From contig JAGWWF010000015.1 in the NCBI GenBank assembly GCA_018970445.1, positions 19,549 to 83,548 on the forward strand: DNA of 64,000 nucleotides, written 5' to 3'. The notes beneath the pieces are model-generated. The model searched no databases. It worked only from the letters and a program-made list of their open reading frames with translations, and had not been told where the DNA came from. The DNA comes from Alphaproteobacteria bacterium (GTDB taxonomy: Bacteria; Pseudomonadota; Alphaproteobacteria; Sphingomonadales; Sphingomonadaceae). Of this stretch, positions 51,001-58,396 are shown in pieces (within the stretch, counting starts at the first letter, position 1; each line of letters opens with the position of its first letter). The translations under genes and the position numbers were made by a program.

Positions 51001-52338
51001 GGCCGGGCCATAGCGCACATCCAGCCGGCGCGGGAACACCCCGGCAAACTGCGTCTTGCCGGCGCGCATCAGGCCGGGTTGGGCGAACAGTTCGGCCATG
51101 ATGCCGGTCATCTGTTCGATGCTCATATACTGGCCGATGCAATTGTGCAGGCCATGGCCGAACATCAGATTGGGTTCATGTTCGCGGCCGATCCAGCGAT
51201 CGGGATCAAAGCGGCCGGGCCGCGACCAGATGCGCGGATCGTGCATGGCCGCCGCCGTGGCCGCCAGCACCGGGCCATCGGGGCCATTGCGGAACTGCCC
51301 CGGATCCAGCGCCGGGGCCATGCGGCAGGCTTCCAGCGCGATGCGGCGCAGGGCATCGCGATTGCCGGTGGTGGCAGCCGCGACCGCCTGTTCGAACGGG
51401 CCGGGGTGGCGCAGCAGCCAGTCAAACGCCTTGCCGCCGGCCAGCGTGGTGGTGGGGCCCAGGCCGATGGCCAGGCCGGTGATGATCGAACGGATCAGGG
51501 CATGATCGGCCGGGCCAAGCGCCGGGCCGCCGGCCATTTTCGTGGCGGCCAGCGCCCACATCAGGCCCCTTGCGGCGGCCAGGCCCTCCCGCCCGGCGGC
51601 ATCCAGCGGCGCCAGCGCCGCCACCGCACCCGCCAGCTGCGCATCGATCAGGCCGCGCAGCCGCCAGCCGGCGTGCTGGGCCAGTTCGCGCGGGGTGTCG
51701 CTGCCGGCCGGATCGCCGAACAGCATCGCCGACATCGCCAGCGTCCAATCCGAATAGGCATCGATGTCGGGCGGGGCGAGGCCCAGATAATCGGCACCGG
51801 TCTGCGCCGTCACGCGGGCAAACACATCCTTCATCACATCGATCTGGCCATCGGCATTGGCCAGCAGCGCCGCCGTGATCGCCGTGGTATCGGCCATGAA
51901 GCGGGCCTTCCAGCCCTGCCCGGCCGCCATCGCGCTTTCCACCAGCGCGCGCTGGCTGGCGTGATCCGGGCCTTCGGTGCCCAGCATGAACGGCGGGCGC
52001 AGCGCGGCATCCCCCGCCCCCGGCCCGTGCGCCAGCAGGATCATTTCCGGGCCAAAAGGCACCGGATAGCGGGCGGGATCGCCCAGCACCGCCATCACAT
52101 CATGGTGACGGGCCATGATGCGCACGCCCACCACCGGCACGCGGGTGGGGCCAAACATCCGCGCCCACCATACGGCCACTGCCATCAGGGCCAGCACCAG
52201 CCGCCGGAACAGCCGCGCGCCAATGCCGCCGGGTTCCAGCCGTTCCAGCCGGAACCGCACCTGCGCCAGATCCTGGCCAGCCAGATGCCAGCCGACAGGG
52301 CCGGGCGGCACCGGATATTTCAGCCTGAATCCAGCCAT
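48058..52338 (-). CDS. cytochrome P450 - DyP-type peroxidase fusion protein
   Basis: A single 1,426-residue frame. Residues ~1-460: cytochrome P450, with an N-terminal apolar helix (~42-60), ExxR as EACR, PGRFDPDRW and the heme loop FGHGLHNCIG with Cys400. The I-helix reads GLGPTTT (Pro295-Thr296), so the acid that normally precedes the threonine is missing. Residues ~460-690 and ~745-1,000: uncharacterised, including HFARWLRLPDAERLIFFSNY and ESYLEDF, blocks I associate with long DyP-like proteins. Residues ~688-743: two membrane helices. C-terminal part: DyP peroxidase with GFRDG (Asp1127), CPLGSHIRRANPR (proximal His1302) and HRLVRRGRPY (likely distal Arg). Follows a winged-helix/TPR regulator gene by 22 bp. 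No reductase or ferredoxin is adjacent. Confidence 0.88.
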   Translation of the reverse strand: MAGFRLKYPVPPGPVGWHLAGQDLAQVRFRLERLEPGGIGARLFRRLVLALMAVAVWWARMFGPTRVPVVGVRIMARHHDVMAVLGDPARYPVPFGPEMILLAHGPGAGDAALRPPFMLGTEGPDHASQRALVESAMAAGQGWKARFMADTTAITAALLANADGQIDVMKDVFARVTAQTGADYLGLAPPDIDAYSDWTLAMSAMLFGDPAGSDTPRELAQHAGWRLRGLIDAQLAGAVAALAPLDAAGREGLAAARGLMWALAATKMAGGPALGPADHALIRSIITGLAIGLGPTTTLAGGKAFDWLLRHPGPFEQAVAAATTGNRDALRRIALEACRMAPALDPGQFRNGPDGPVLAATAAAMHDPRIWSRPGRFDPDRWIGREHEPNLMFGHGLHNCIGQYMSIEQMTGIMAELFAQPGLMRAGKTQFAGVFPRRLDVRYGPAIPAGPAAHAMITLNVPVLRGVDDPAAALAALEADLMAFGNPAGADVRDWLDGLGIVHFLSINVLDVGTPASPDVRLLIEISADGAEEPALAAIFAAPPSALVALFARVCNWDERASLARFLHGHRLDVRPRPWGATGLLYNGSTGHSMAMKRRRHALAGFARRALDHVQASAGGSARPALADVAAIRAMLADPANAPPHLAHEAAALRPLLFVPGRQRLPFVNFQWPGFWGGVIRYLASRSGLWIVGLFLLPGLVTAAGLWALLAPGLVPIKLLLFLVIMLVSSAVLWGLALLGVQRWLNSLESSDAPDTRDPDLARRLAIAARENAPGHEQSHIISCSDFKPGILRRFTFAFAMWGIRLFATYYTRSGFILTMGTIHFARWLRLPDAERLIFFSNYDGTWESYLEDFITKAHEGQTAAWSHGIGFPPARNLIGEGAKNGDLFKRWVRRQQRLTHVWYSALPDLTLDRIRAQALIHHGLARTADDAAAQDLLSLLGSAPRPADMVDTAQVQSIVFRAMGSLVHGAHIFLRLPAAAPNAALARLIAGEADLPPITFGDLPSGAPRLAATASLALSAAGLSRLGLPGPDSAHGLASFPLAFMAGMPARATILGDPGDWDAAGLASYDAADACLILACDTPQRLAGAIAAVQAIVPGAEVIITGPSGNGPDPDSLEHDHFGFRDGISQPVIRHTGDWRRRPATDQMAAGELLLGHPSNQGYVAPPLRLESGHDPLGLLPAANPPARPYPDFTPDDPPAFRDFGRNGSFLVVRRLAQNVEGFAAGTAAAAADLNGRCPHLAASIGQAIDGPWVAAKIIGRWPDGTPLIDRAGPAGTTDARNDFSFAAEDPQGLACPLGSHIRRANPRDGLDIGDPESLATVNRHRLVRRGRPYRLDGERGLMFTAICADIERQFEFVQQRWLNGPSFHGLAGEIDPLLGQGAFTVPTATGPVRLLGLAQWVTLKGGGYFFLPGRAALRWLAQPR

Positions 52339-52360
52339 GGCCCCACCCCTTTCCCGATGC

Positions 52361-53971
52361 TCAGTCTGATTGCAGTGCGTCCAGCGGTTCCTTCAGCCAG
52401 GCGTTGAACTTGGCATTGCGGAACGGAATCCAGTCGACATGGCCGCGGCGGAAACTGGGGCGCGCCGCCGTCAGATCGGCCATGGCCGCCGCCGCGCCGG
52501 CATCATCGCGCAGCCGCCACAGCGCGTTGATGCGGGTGAGATGGGCATGCCAATAGCCCGGTTGCAGCGCGATGGCGGTTTCGGCCCGCGACAGTGCCTC
52601 TTCCCATTCGCCCTGCAGCAGCAGCGCCAGCGCCAGTTCGGCCTCGCGATAGAAGCGGCGAAAATCATGCGGCGACAGGCGCAGCGCCGCCATCTGCCAT
52701 TCGCACGCTGCCACCGGGCGGCCGTTCAGGGTTTGCAGCGTGCCCAGTTGCTCGTGCGCCATGGCCAGGCTGGGGCACAGATCGATCGCCTCGCGCAGCC
52801 AGGTTTCGGCCGGCCCCATGCGGCGCAGCCACATTTCGGCGATGCCCACCAGCATATGGCCGCGGCCATCGCGGCGATCCAGATCGACGGCACGGCGGGC
52901 GGCTTCGCCAAAGGCCTGCACCTCGTGCGGTTCGGCGCGGCGGCTCCACAGGCGATAACCCAGATTCTGCGCCCATTCGATCGCGGCATTGGGCGATTCG
53001 GGGGCCAGGCGCAGCGCCTCGGCAAACTGGCCGGCGGCCTTGTCCAGTTCGGGTTGCGACAGGCGGTTCTGGTGCCAGCGGCCGCGCCAGATCAGATCAT
53101 TCACATCCAGCCGGTCGGGCGGCAGGGCGGCCACACGTTCCTGTTCGCTGGCATCCAGCCGTTCGGCCAGCAACGCCACCATCTGATCGATGATCGGCGC
53201 AATCGCATTGGATTCCTGCGGGTTGCGCAATTCCAATGCCGGTGAACAGATGATTTCGCCATCACCGCACGCCATCAGCCGGCCCGACAATTGCCAACCC
53301 GACAGGCTGCGCCGCAAGCGGCCGCCAAACACATAGGCCGCCCCCAGCCGGCGCCCCGCCACCAGCACATCCTCGCCGCCGCCCACCCCGAAACTGCTGC
53401 CCGAACCGATCACCTTGATCCAGCGCAGCCGCGCGATGCGATCGGCCAGTTCATCGCCGATCCCGGCAGCCAGATAATCGCTGCCGGCATCGCCGCTCTC
53501 GTTGACAAAGGGCAGCACCGCCAGGCTGGACGGGCTGCGCGGGGCGGCAAAACCGGCCGGCTGGTGCGGCAGGGCGGCGCGCTGCTGCGCCACCCATTGG
53601 GCGAAATCCGGGGCGCCGGCAATGTCCAGCCCTTCCAGCAGCAGCTGGCCCGGTTCGGGCGGCAGCAGCTCATACTGCTGTGGATCCAGCCACACCCGCC
53701 GGCCTTCGGCGCGCAACAGGCCGGGCGCCGCCACATCCAGTTCCTTTCGCAGCCGCGACAATTCCTTGCGCAAGCTGGCCTGGCCCTGTTCTTCCTCGCT
53801 GCGGCCCCACAGCTGGCGGCGCAGCCAGTCGCGGTTATGCTCCTGCCGGGGCAGCAGCGCCAGCATGGCGATCAACGCCATGCCCTTGCGGCTGGCGATG
53901 TCGATGCGGCGCCCATCGGCGGCAATCATCCGGAACGGCCCATAGAGGGCGATGGACACACGCGTACTCAT
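52361..53971 (-). CDS. winged-helix regulator with TolB-like and TPR domains
   Basis: A 536-residue regulator. Residues ~1-100: OmpR/SARP-type winged helix (SRKGMALIAMLALLPRQEHN, LRRQLWGRSEEEQGQASLRK). Residues ~165-310: TolB-like/FlgO-like domain beginning SSLAVLPFVNESGDAGSDYL, common in CadC-type regulators. Residues ~325-530: TPR-like repeats (LDKAAGQFAEALRLAPESPN; AETAIALQPGYWHAHLTRIN). No membrane segment was seen, so it is likely cytoplasmic. ATG 53971. It precedes the P450-peroxidase fusion by 22 bp on the same strand, making a two-gene operon likely and the regulator a candidate autoregulator. Confidence 0.85.
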   Translation of the reverse strand: MSTRVSIALYGPFRMIAADGRRIDIASRKGMALIAMLALLPRQEHNRDWLRRQLWGRSEEEQGQASLRKELSRLRKELDVAAPGLLRAEGRRVWLDPQQYELLPPEPGQLLLEGLDIAGAPDFAQWVAQQRAALPHQPAGFAAPRSPSSLAVLPFVNESGDAGSDYLAAGIGDELADRIARLRWIKVIGSGSSFGVGGGEDVLVAGRRLGAAYVFGGRLRRSLSGWQLSGRLMACGDGEIICSPALELRNPQESNAIAPIIDQMVALLAERLDASEQERVAALPPDRLDVNDLIWRGRWHQNRLSQPELDKAAGQFAEALRLAPESPNAAIEWAQNLGYRLWSRRAEPHEVQAFGEAARRAVDLDRRDGRGHMLVGIAEMWLRRMGPAETWLREAIDLCPSLAMAHEQLGTLQTLNGRPVAACEWQMAALRLSPHDFRRFYREAELALALLLQGEWEEALSRAETAIALQPGYWHAHLTRINALWRLRDDAGAAAAMADLTAARPSFRRGHVDWIPFRNAKFNAWLKEPLDALQSD

Positions 53972-54656
53972 CCCGACCTGTTCGCCACCCTGTTGCCCGG
54001 TTTCGTTGCCTGCTGGATCTGCCCCCATCGCATCCTACTCCGTTGGCGGAATTTTGAAGGGATATTCTGTCAGCCCCGTGTCTGTCACGATTTATTCACA
54101 GCGCCGTCACGACGATGGAACTGGCTTTGATTGCAGCATTTTCCGATAATGATGGAGTGCGATGAGCGGTGCTTGTCGTGCAACGTTTTTCGGCCGCCCG
54201 CAGCGACCAGGCGGGCTTGGCCGATGTTTGGTGGATGGTCATGCCGGCCGGTCATTCGACCCGCGATCTGCCGGTGCACCCTCCACCGGGCTGCCGCAGT
54301 TGGCCAGCCGGATCCTGTGTGCGACCAATGCGGTGCCGCCAGACCCTCGGCACCACCGCAGTTGCAGACAGGCCGGCGCCTGCCAACCGCCCAGCCCACC
54401 GCCGGATGTGCCCAGCAGCCATCCAGCCGTGTTGATGCGCCTGGCTGTTCTGACCCTGCGGCCAGGCGCATCATCATCCACCCTGCGGCATCCCGCCAAG
54501 ACGCGAATGCCCGGCGAACTCGCCTTGATCGCCTTGCAACACTTGAAACCGACAATTGCGCGGCAGGCAACTGGCTGGGGCGCCAGGAGACCGACTCTGG
54601 GGTCTGCTAACCACTTGAAATCCATCTAACACATTGACTTTGAAGGACCTGCTTTC
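53972..54656. other. non-coding boundary region before the integrated element
   Basis: Between the regulator start and the integrase, no frame here has convincing coding character; several overlapping frames of 60-160 codons exist but look like noise. It must contain the promoter of the regulator-fusion operon at its left. Sequence around 54300-54600 is uneven in composition and may be decayed coding DNA. I found no tRNA that could serve as an attachment site. Confidence 0.5.
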
Positions 54657-54686
54657 TAGGAATCTGTCCTAGGAACCTGTCCTAGG
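54657..54686. repeat. 13-bp tandem repeats with CCTAGG palindromes
   Basis: TAGGAATCTGTCC, TAGGAACCTGTCC and TAGG follow each other directly; each junction forms the palindrome CCTAGG. The array ends 40 bp before the integrase ATG. Short direct repeats at this place are typical of integrase arm-type or excisionase binding sites, or of a repressor operator. Confidence 0.65.
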
Positions 54687-54726
54687 CGGGTTCCTCACAC
54701 CCACTTCAGGACCCTCGAAATACACC

Positions 54727-56241
54727 ATGAGCGTAAGGCTTCGGCACAAGCGTTATTGGCTGCAAGTATGGATTCCCGACGCACTCCGGGACCACTACGA
54801 AGGCCGCCGGCATTATGAGAAGAACCTCGAAACGAGTGACCGCTGGGATGCCGAACGGCGGGCGGCTGTCATTGAGAGTTTGCTCAAGGCCGAGTTTGCG
54901 GAACTGATGAGCGGCAAGGCCGGCACCGCAGCGAACATGCGGGCCGCATATGAAGCCACTCTGCAAGCCGCCGTGGCCGGAGAGTTCCGGGTCTACACGG
55001 CTCACAACCCGGACCCGGTGGAGGCAGGGATTGAGCATGAATTGGACAAGATTGATGACGCTTACGGCTTTGGCCCCGAGGAGCCGCCCCCATTCGTTGC
55101 AGCTCGTATGGCAGCCCTGAACGATGCCCGAGACATTCGGCAAGGTCGCAAGCCTGCGAAGAGGCCAGAAATGGAGCCGCCCTTCTCCGAGGTGGCGGCT
55201 GACTTCATGCGCCAATGGAAGGCAACTGCGGGCCGGAAGGCCAGCAACACCGAGCAACAAAAGGAGGCCACGTATAGGCTGTTCTCGGGGTTCTGGGATG
55301 ACCGCCCAATACGCGGCATCACTGACAGCGACGCTGCCCGCTTTCATGATGCCTTGCGGCTGACGGACCCCTCATGGGCACGGAAGCGGGACGCAAAGAC
55401 CATGACCTGGTCGGCCATTCAGCGAACCTATGGGAACCGCAAGAAGGGCCTGTCTGATGCCACGATGAACCGCCACATGGCTGCCCTGAAGGCTCTGTGG
55501 GACTGGGCGCGGCGGCGGGGTCACTGCGAGGGAGATAATCCCTTCGACGGCTTCCACCGCAAGCTAACGCCTGGCCGGAACGTTTCGCCATACGTGCCTT
55601 GGGAAGAGTCCGAAATCGGCATGATGATGGCATCCCCTCCATCCCGCCGCGACCTCCTGGAGGTCATCCTGGTCGGGATGCACAGCGGGATGCGGCTGGA
55701 TGAGATTGCGTCTTTGACGTGGGGGCAAGTCCGGGAGGAAGATGGCATCACCTATTTCCAAGTTGTGGACGCCAAGACCCCTGCCGGCAACCGTCAGGTC
55801 CCAATGCACCCTGCCCTGTCGTGGCTGAAAGAGCGCAAACGCGGCACGCCCAGTGAGCGGCTTTGGCCCGCATTCAACCCGGAAGGGCCCGGCAAGAAGC
55901 CTGGAGCGGACGCAGGCCGAGATTTCAGTCGATACAAGACCGGGCTTGGGTTCAAGTCCCGCACCAAGGCCTTCCACTCGTTTCGGAAGACGGTAACGCG
56001 CATCATGGAGCGCGCCGGAGTGCGGGACAGTGAATGGGCCCAAGTGTTCGGCCACGAGCGGGGTTTCACCTATCGGGTCTACAATCCGGACGGCATCACT
56101 CTCGCCCGCAAAGCCGAACTGATGGGCCTGATTTCATACCCGACCTTGAAGCTGCCTGACGTTGGCTCATCGGCGCCACCAGCGCACCGCCCGCGCCGGA
56201 AGCATATGCCCAGAAAGCTAGCCAAGTCGGGCAAAAAGTAG
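54727..56241 (+). CDS. tyrosine recombinase / phage-type integrase
   Basis: A 504-residue site-specific integrase. The catalytic domain shows box I arginine Arg323 in SGMRLDEIASLTW, the lysine loop DAKTPAGNRQVP, HSFRKTVTR (His-x-x-Arg), the histidine of GHERGFTY and the nucleophile Tyr452 in YRVYNP. The N-terminal ~150 residues are a DNA-binding arm and the middle (FSEVAADFMRQWKATAGRKA) is a SAM-like core-binding domain. It is intact and probably active. ATG 54727 has no strong ribosome site. The C-terminal tail is very basic (RPRRKHMPRKLAKSGKK). Confidence 0.93.
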   Translation: MSVRLRHKRYWLQVWIPDALRDHYEGRRHYEKNLETSDRWDAERRAAVIESLLKAEFAELMSGKAGTAANMRAAYEATLQAAVAGEFRVYTAHNPDPVEAGIEHELDKIDDAYGFGPEEPPPFVAARMAALNDARDIRQGRKPAKRPEMEPPFSEVAADFMRQWKATAGRKASNTEQQKEATYRLFSGFWDDRPIRGITDSDAARFHDALRLTDPSWARKRDAKTMTWSAIQRTYGNRKKGLSDATMNRHMAALKALWDWARRRGHCEGDNPFDGFHRKLTPGRNVSPYVPWEESEIGMMMASPPSRRDLLEVILVGMHSGMRLDEIASLTWGQVREEDGITYFQVVDAKTPAGNRQVPMHPALSWLKERKRGTPSERLWPAFNPEGPGKKPGADAGRDFSRYKTGLGFKSRTKAFHSFRKTVTRIMERAGVRDSEWAQVFGHERGFTYRVYNPDGITLARKAELMGLISYPTLKLPDVGSSAPPAHRPRRKHMPRKLAKSGKK

Positions 56242-56329
56242 GGTTCCGGGAGCAGGGTGGACCCTCACTACCTACCGGCCCCTTTCGGCGCTCTGGCAGT
56301 AAGTTTGGCGGGATTTTCTTGCCGCTGTG
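56237..56329 (+). repeat. diverged ~93-bp repeat, copy A
   Basis: Starts in the integrase stop region and covers GGGTGGACCCTCACT, CCGGCCC, GCGCTCTGGCAG and TTTGGCGGGATTTTCTTGCC. The same series of blocks in the same order occurs at 58428-58522. The last part can fold into a hairpin. Confidence 0.6.
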
Positions 56330-56718
56330 GACCGCCGGGATTGCTTGTTCACCTGGACGCGCAAAAGGCCGGCCCGGCCAGGGGTTTTTGAGGGTTTCCT
56401 CAAAAACCCGCAAGGCCGTCCCCGCCACCCACGACGCCGGCCGGGAACTGTTCGATGCCCGCCAGCTTCATGCGTGGTTGGGAAACAAGGATATGTTTGC
56501 CAACTGGTGGCGAGACCGCATCAAGCAGTATGGCTTCGAGAAGGGGGTGGACTTTTTTGGCGTTTTCCAAAAAAATCCGCCTGCCCGGACAGAAAGGCCG
56601 GCTGCGGACCGACTATCTCTTCACCCGTGACATGGCCAAGGAACTGGCGATGGTCGAGCAGACCGAGGGGGGCCGCCTGACGAGCCGCCCCTTGCAACTC
56701 ACGTTTGAGTGGCAATGA
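56319..56718 (+). pseudogene. frameshifted AntA/AntB-type antirepressor
   Basis: One frame encodes ELFDARQLHAWLGNKDMFAN, WWRDRIKQYGFEKGVDFF and VFQKN; this is the first half of an AntA/AntB antirepressor domain. After a run of seven A (56569-56575) the homologous second half continues in the +1 frame: GQKGRLRTDYLFTRDMAKEL and AMVEQTEGGRL, to the stop at 56716-56718. One extra A explains the break. A programmed slip at the A7 run is possible but unproven. Phage antirepressors relieve lysogenic repression, so this marks prophage ancestry. The N-terminal start is not clear. Confidence 0.75.
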
Positions 56719-57327
56719 TTTCGGACCTCAAAGTCCGATTTCGCCGGCATAGCGGCGAAGCCCGTCCTCCCCTGCGGAGCCCCGAGGGGCCCCGGAGCGG
56801 GTAACACGATTAATCAGGACCATCGGAGGAGAGAAGCATTTTTCGGCCTGTTCGCCGCCTGTCCGGGCCGGGTAACACGTTTACTCAGGGCTATGGGACT
56901 TGGGAACCGTTCTCGGCCGTTCGCCGCCCGTCCGAGCCGCCGGCAAGGTTGGAAGACCATCACGTCGCGGGCTCTGTCGAGCACCCCGGCAACGGGGGGC
57001 AGACAGGGACAGGTGACGGGCCTGCGGACAACAATTTTCCTCCACCCTCTTGAAATCCTGGCGAAAGACCCCAGGCGCGCGCCCGTCCTAAGAGAAAATA
57101 GGGGAACCTCATGAGCCTCCTTCGAGAATCTCAGAATGAGGAGAAGGAAGGGATGACATTGAGGAGAACAACATCAGTTCCACTCACGTCCCCGGCCGTG
57201 CCCATCACGTTCCCCGCCGGAGCCCATCAGCGCCCCTAGATGAATCGGATGCATCTTGCGCTGCCCGTCGCCCCCATGCCCCCCCACCCTGAGTGTTGGG
57301 TCAAGCGAAACACCATCAGGAGACACC
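56719..57327. other. 609-bp gap with tandem repeats, no gene
   Basis: No supported coding frame. It contains the 71-bp tandem repeat described separately, a GC hairpin at about 56770-56798 (CGGAGCCCCGAGGGGCCCCG) and an AT-richer stretch with AAAATAGGGG near 57100. The last ~20 bases hold the ribosome site of the next gene. Confidence 0.55.
56801..56943. repeat. two diverged 71-bp tandem repeats
   Basis: GTAACACG begins at 56801 and again at 56872. Both units then show TTA-TCAGG (ATTAATCAGG, TTTACTCAGG), a purine-rich middle, CGGCC and TTCGCCGCC, CGTCCG or TGTCCG, and end in a GC-rich GGGCCGG/GAGCCGCCGG. The units differ at many positions, so the duplication is old or selected. Confidence 0.65.
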
Positions 57328-57669
57328 ATGCCACGCTACAAGCAGCCGGCGGACATCCCGCCCGGCCACAAGTTCTGCATTGCCTGCAAGGCCGTGCTGC
57401 CCGTCGCCAACTTCTCCCCGGACAAGGTCCGCAAGGACGGCCTGCGGCCATACCGCAAGCCATGTGCATCCCGCCGGGTCCAAGTCAGCAAGGCACGCCG
57501 ACGCGATCTGGCGCTTGTCGGCAAGCTAGCCACCAACCCGGCCGTCGTCACACCGGCCGAGCGGGATGAATTGGACGCCGCCTTTGCATCCGTGTCGACC
57601 GGCATCAGCGCCAAGGTAACGGCCACAACGCTCGCCAACCGGCAGGCCATGGCCGCCGCACACCCCTAA
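57328..57669 (+). CDS. small Cys-containing phage-type protein
   Basis: A 113-residue basic protein. Its N-terminal part, FCIACKAVLPVANFSPDKVR followed by DGLRPYRKPC, follows the pattern of the zinc ribbon that precedes phage recombination endonuclease VII/HNH domains (C-x2-C ... F-x7-DGL-x2-Y-x2-x-C), but one of the two last cysteines is an arginine here and no nuclease domain follows. It may be a truncated relative or a separate small DNA-binding protein. CAGGAGA precedes ATG 57328. Function unknown. Confidence 0.65.
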   Translation: MPRYKQPADIPPGHKFCIACKAVLPVANFSPDKVRKDGLRPYRKPCASRRVQVSKARRRDLALVGKLATNPAVVTPAERDELDAAFASVSTGISAKVTATTLANRQAMAAAHP

Positions 57670-57725
57670 CGAGAAACGGGCCAGCATCGCCCCGCGCTAG
57701 CTACGCGGGTCGCTGAAGCGGTCCG

Positions 57726-57787
57726 GCGGGTCCCGGTAGTCTTGGCAAGGGGCCGGGACCCGCAATTTTCCGCATTCGTGCGGAAAA
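57726..57787 (+). terminator. two perfect hairpins in tandem
   Basis: First hairpin: GCGGGTCCCGG (57726-57736) with CCGGGACCCGC (57753-57763), 11 bp perfect. Second: TTTTCCGCA (57766-57774) with TGCGGAAAA (57779-57787), 9 bp perfect, closed by a stable TTCG tetraloop. They follow the small Cys-containing gene by 56 bp. The second, with A and T runs at both ends, could terminate on either strand. The rest of 57670-57962 holds nothing else that I recognise. Confidence 0.65.
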
Positions 57788-57962
57788 GCCCCCTCAATCC
57801 CCGCCATCCAGTTTCGACGCCCACCGCGCCCCTGCCGTTCCCCGGCGGGCTGCCCAGCCGCGTCTCCAGAGGTCCCCGGCAATCGTGCCGTGGATGCACG
57901 GCCCGCCAAGACTGGCCGTGTACCCCAGGGCTGCCCCTTCAGCCCCAACCGAAAGCCAATAA

Positions 57963-58232
57963 ATGACTGACATCACTGACCCGGACCGGCGGACCGCCAG
58001 TCGCGCTGCAGCCATCACCGCCCACTGCCGAGCCTGCATCGTAGACCCGATTGCCGCCGGGACGTGGCGCGAACAGGTGGCAGCCTGCCCGAGTGCCGGT
58101 TGCGCCTTGTTCCCGTTCCGCCCGGTCCCTCGCCATTGCGTATCCAACGGACGGCATGACCGGAAAGCCATTGCCACCATCCGGGCCAAGCTGGACGCGG
58201 CTCAACGCAACAAGGGCCAAAAGGCCGCGTGA
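57963..58232 (+). CDS. small Cys-rich phage-type protein
   Basis: An 89-residue protein with two Cys pairs: HCRACIVDP and CPSAGCALFPFRP, separated by AAGTWREQVAA. This C-x2-C ... C-x4-C pattern with GTWREQV and ALFPFRP is one I associate with small proteins of phages and integrated elements in alphaproteobacteria; a zinc-binding role is likely but untested. The C-terminus is basic (RHDRKAIATIRAKLDAAQRN). Its stop overlaps a GTG that opens a broken frame downstream. Confidence 0.7.
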   Translation: MTDITDPDRRTASRAAAITAHCRACIVDPIAAGTWREQVAACPSAGCALFPFRPVPRHCVSNGRHDRKAIATIRAKLDAAQRNKGQKAA

Positions 58233-58396
58233 CGTTGGCCGAACGCTTCCCCTAAGCGGCTCTCGCCGCCGCACTCGCACCCGAGGACCGGGACCGCTTC
58301 GCCTCTCGCCTCATGCGCTCGCGGGGCGGAATGACGCTGGACTGGGGGACAGGCCTCGCCGCTATCATCGCCAGCCACCGGGCCCGCGCCCGGTAG
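58229..58396 (+). pseudogene. short gene broken by a TAA
   Basis: GTG 58229 overlaps the previous stop (GTGA). The frame reads VTLAERFP, meets TAA at 58253-58255, and then continues in the same frame as AALAAALAPEDRDRFASRLM and DWGTGLAAIIASHRARAR to TAG 58394-58396. The second part has clear coding character, so a nonsense mutation in a ~55-residue gene is the simplest reading. An alternative is a start at ATG 58307 inside the second part. Family unknown. Confidence 0.4.

Noticed and set aside
54131..54629. Overlapping frames of 110-160 codons just left of the integrase
   Set aside because: All have erratic Pro/Arg/Gly composition with no recognisable domain or ribosome site; treated as non-coding or decayed DNA.
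54029..54726. A tRNA gene as attachment site of the island
   Set aside because: I looked for a cloverleaf 3' half (GGTTCGAATC-type) next to the integrase and found none.
56719..57327. CRISPR array at the repeats in this gap
   Set aside because: Only two diverged 71-bp units without uniform short repeats and unique spacers.
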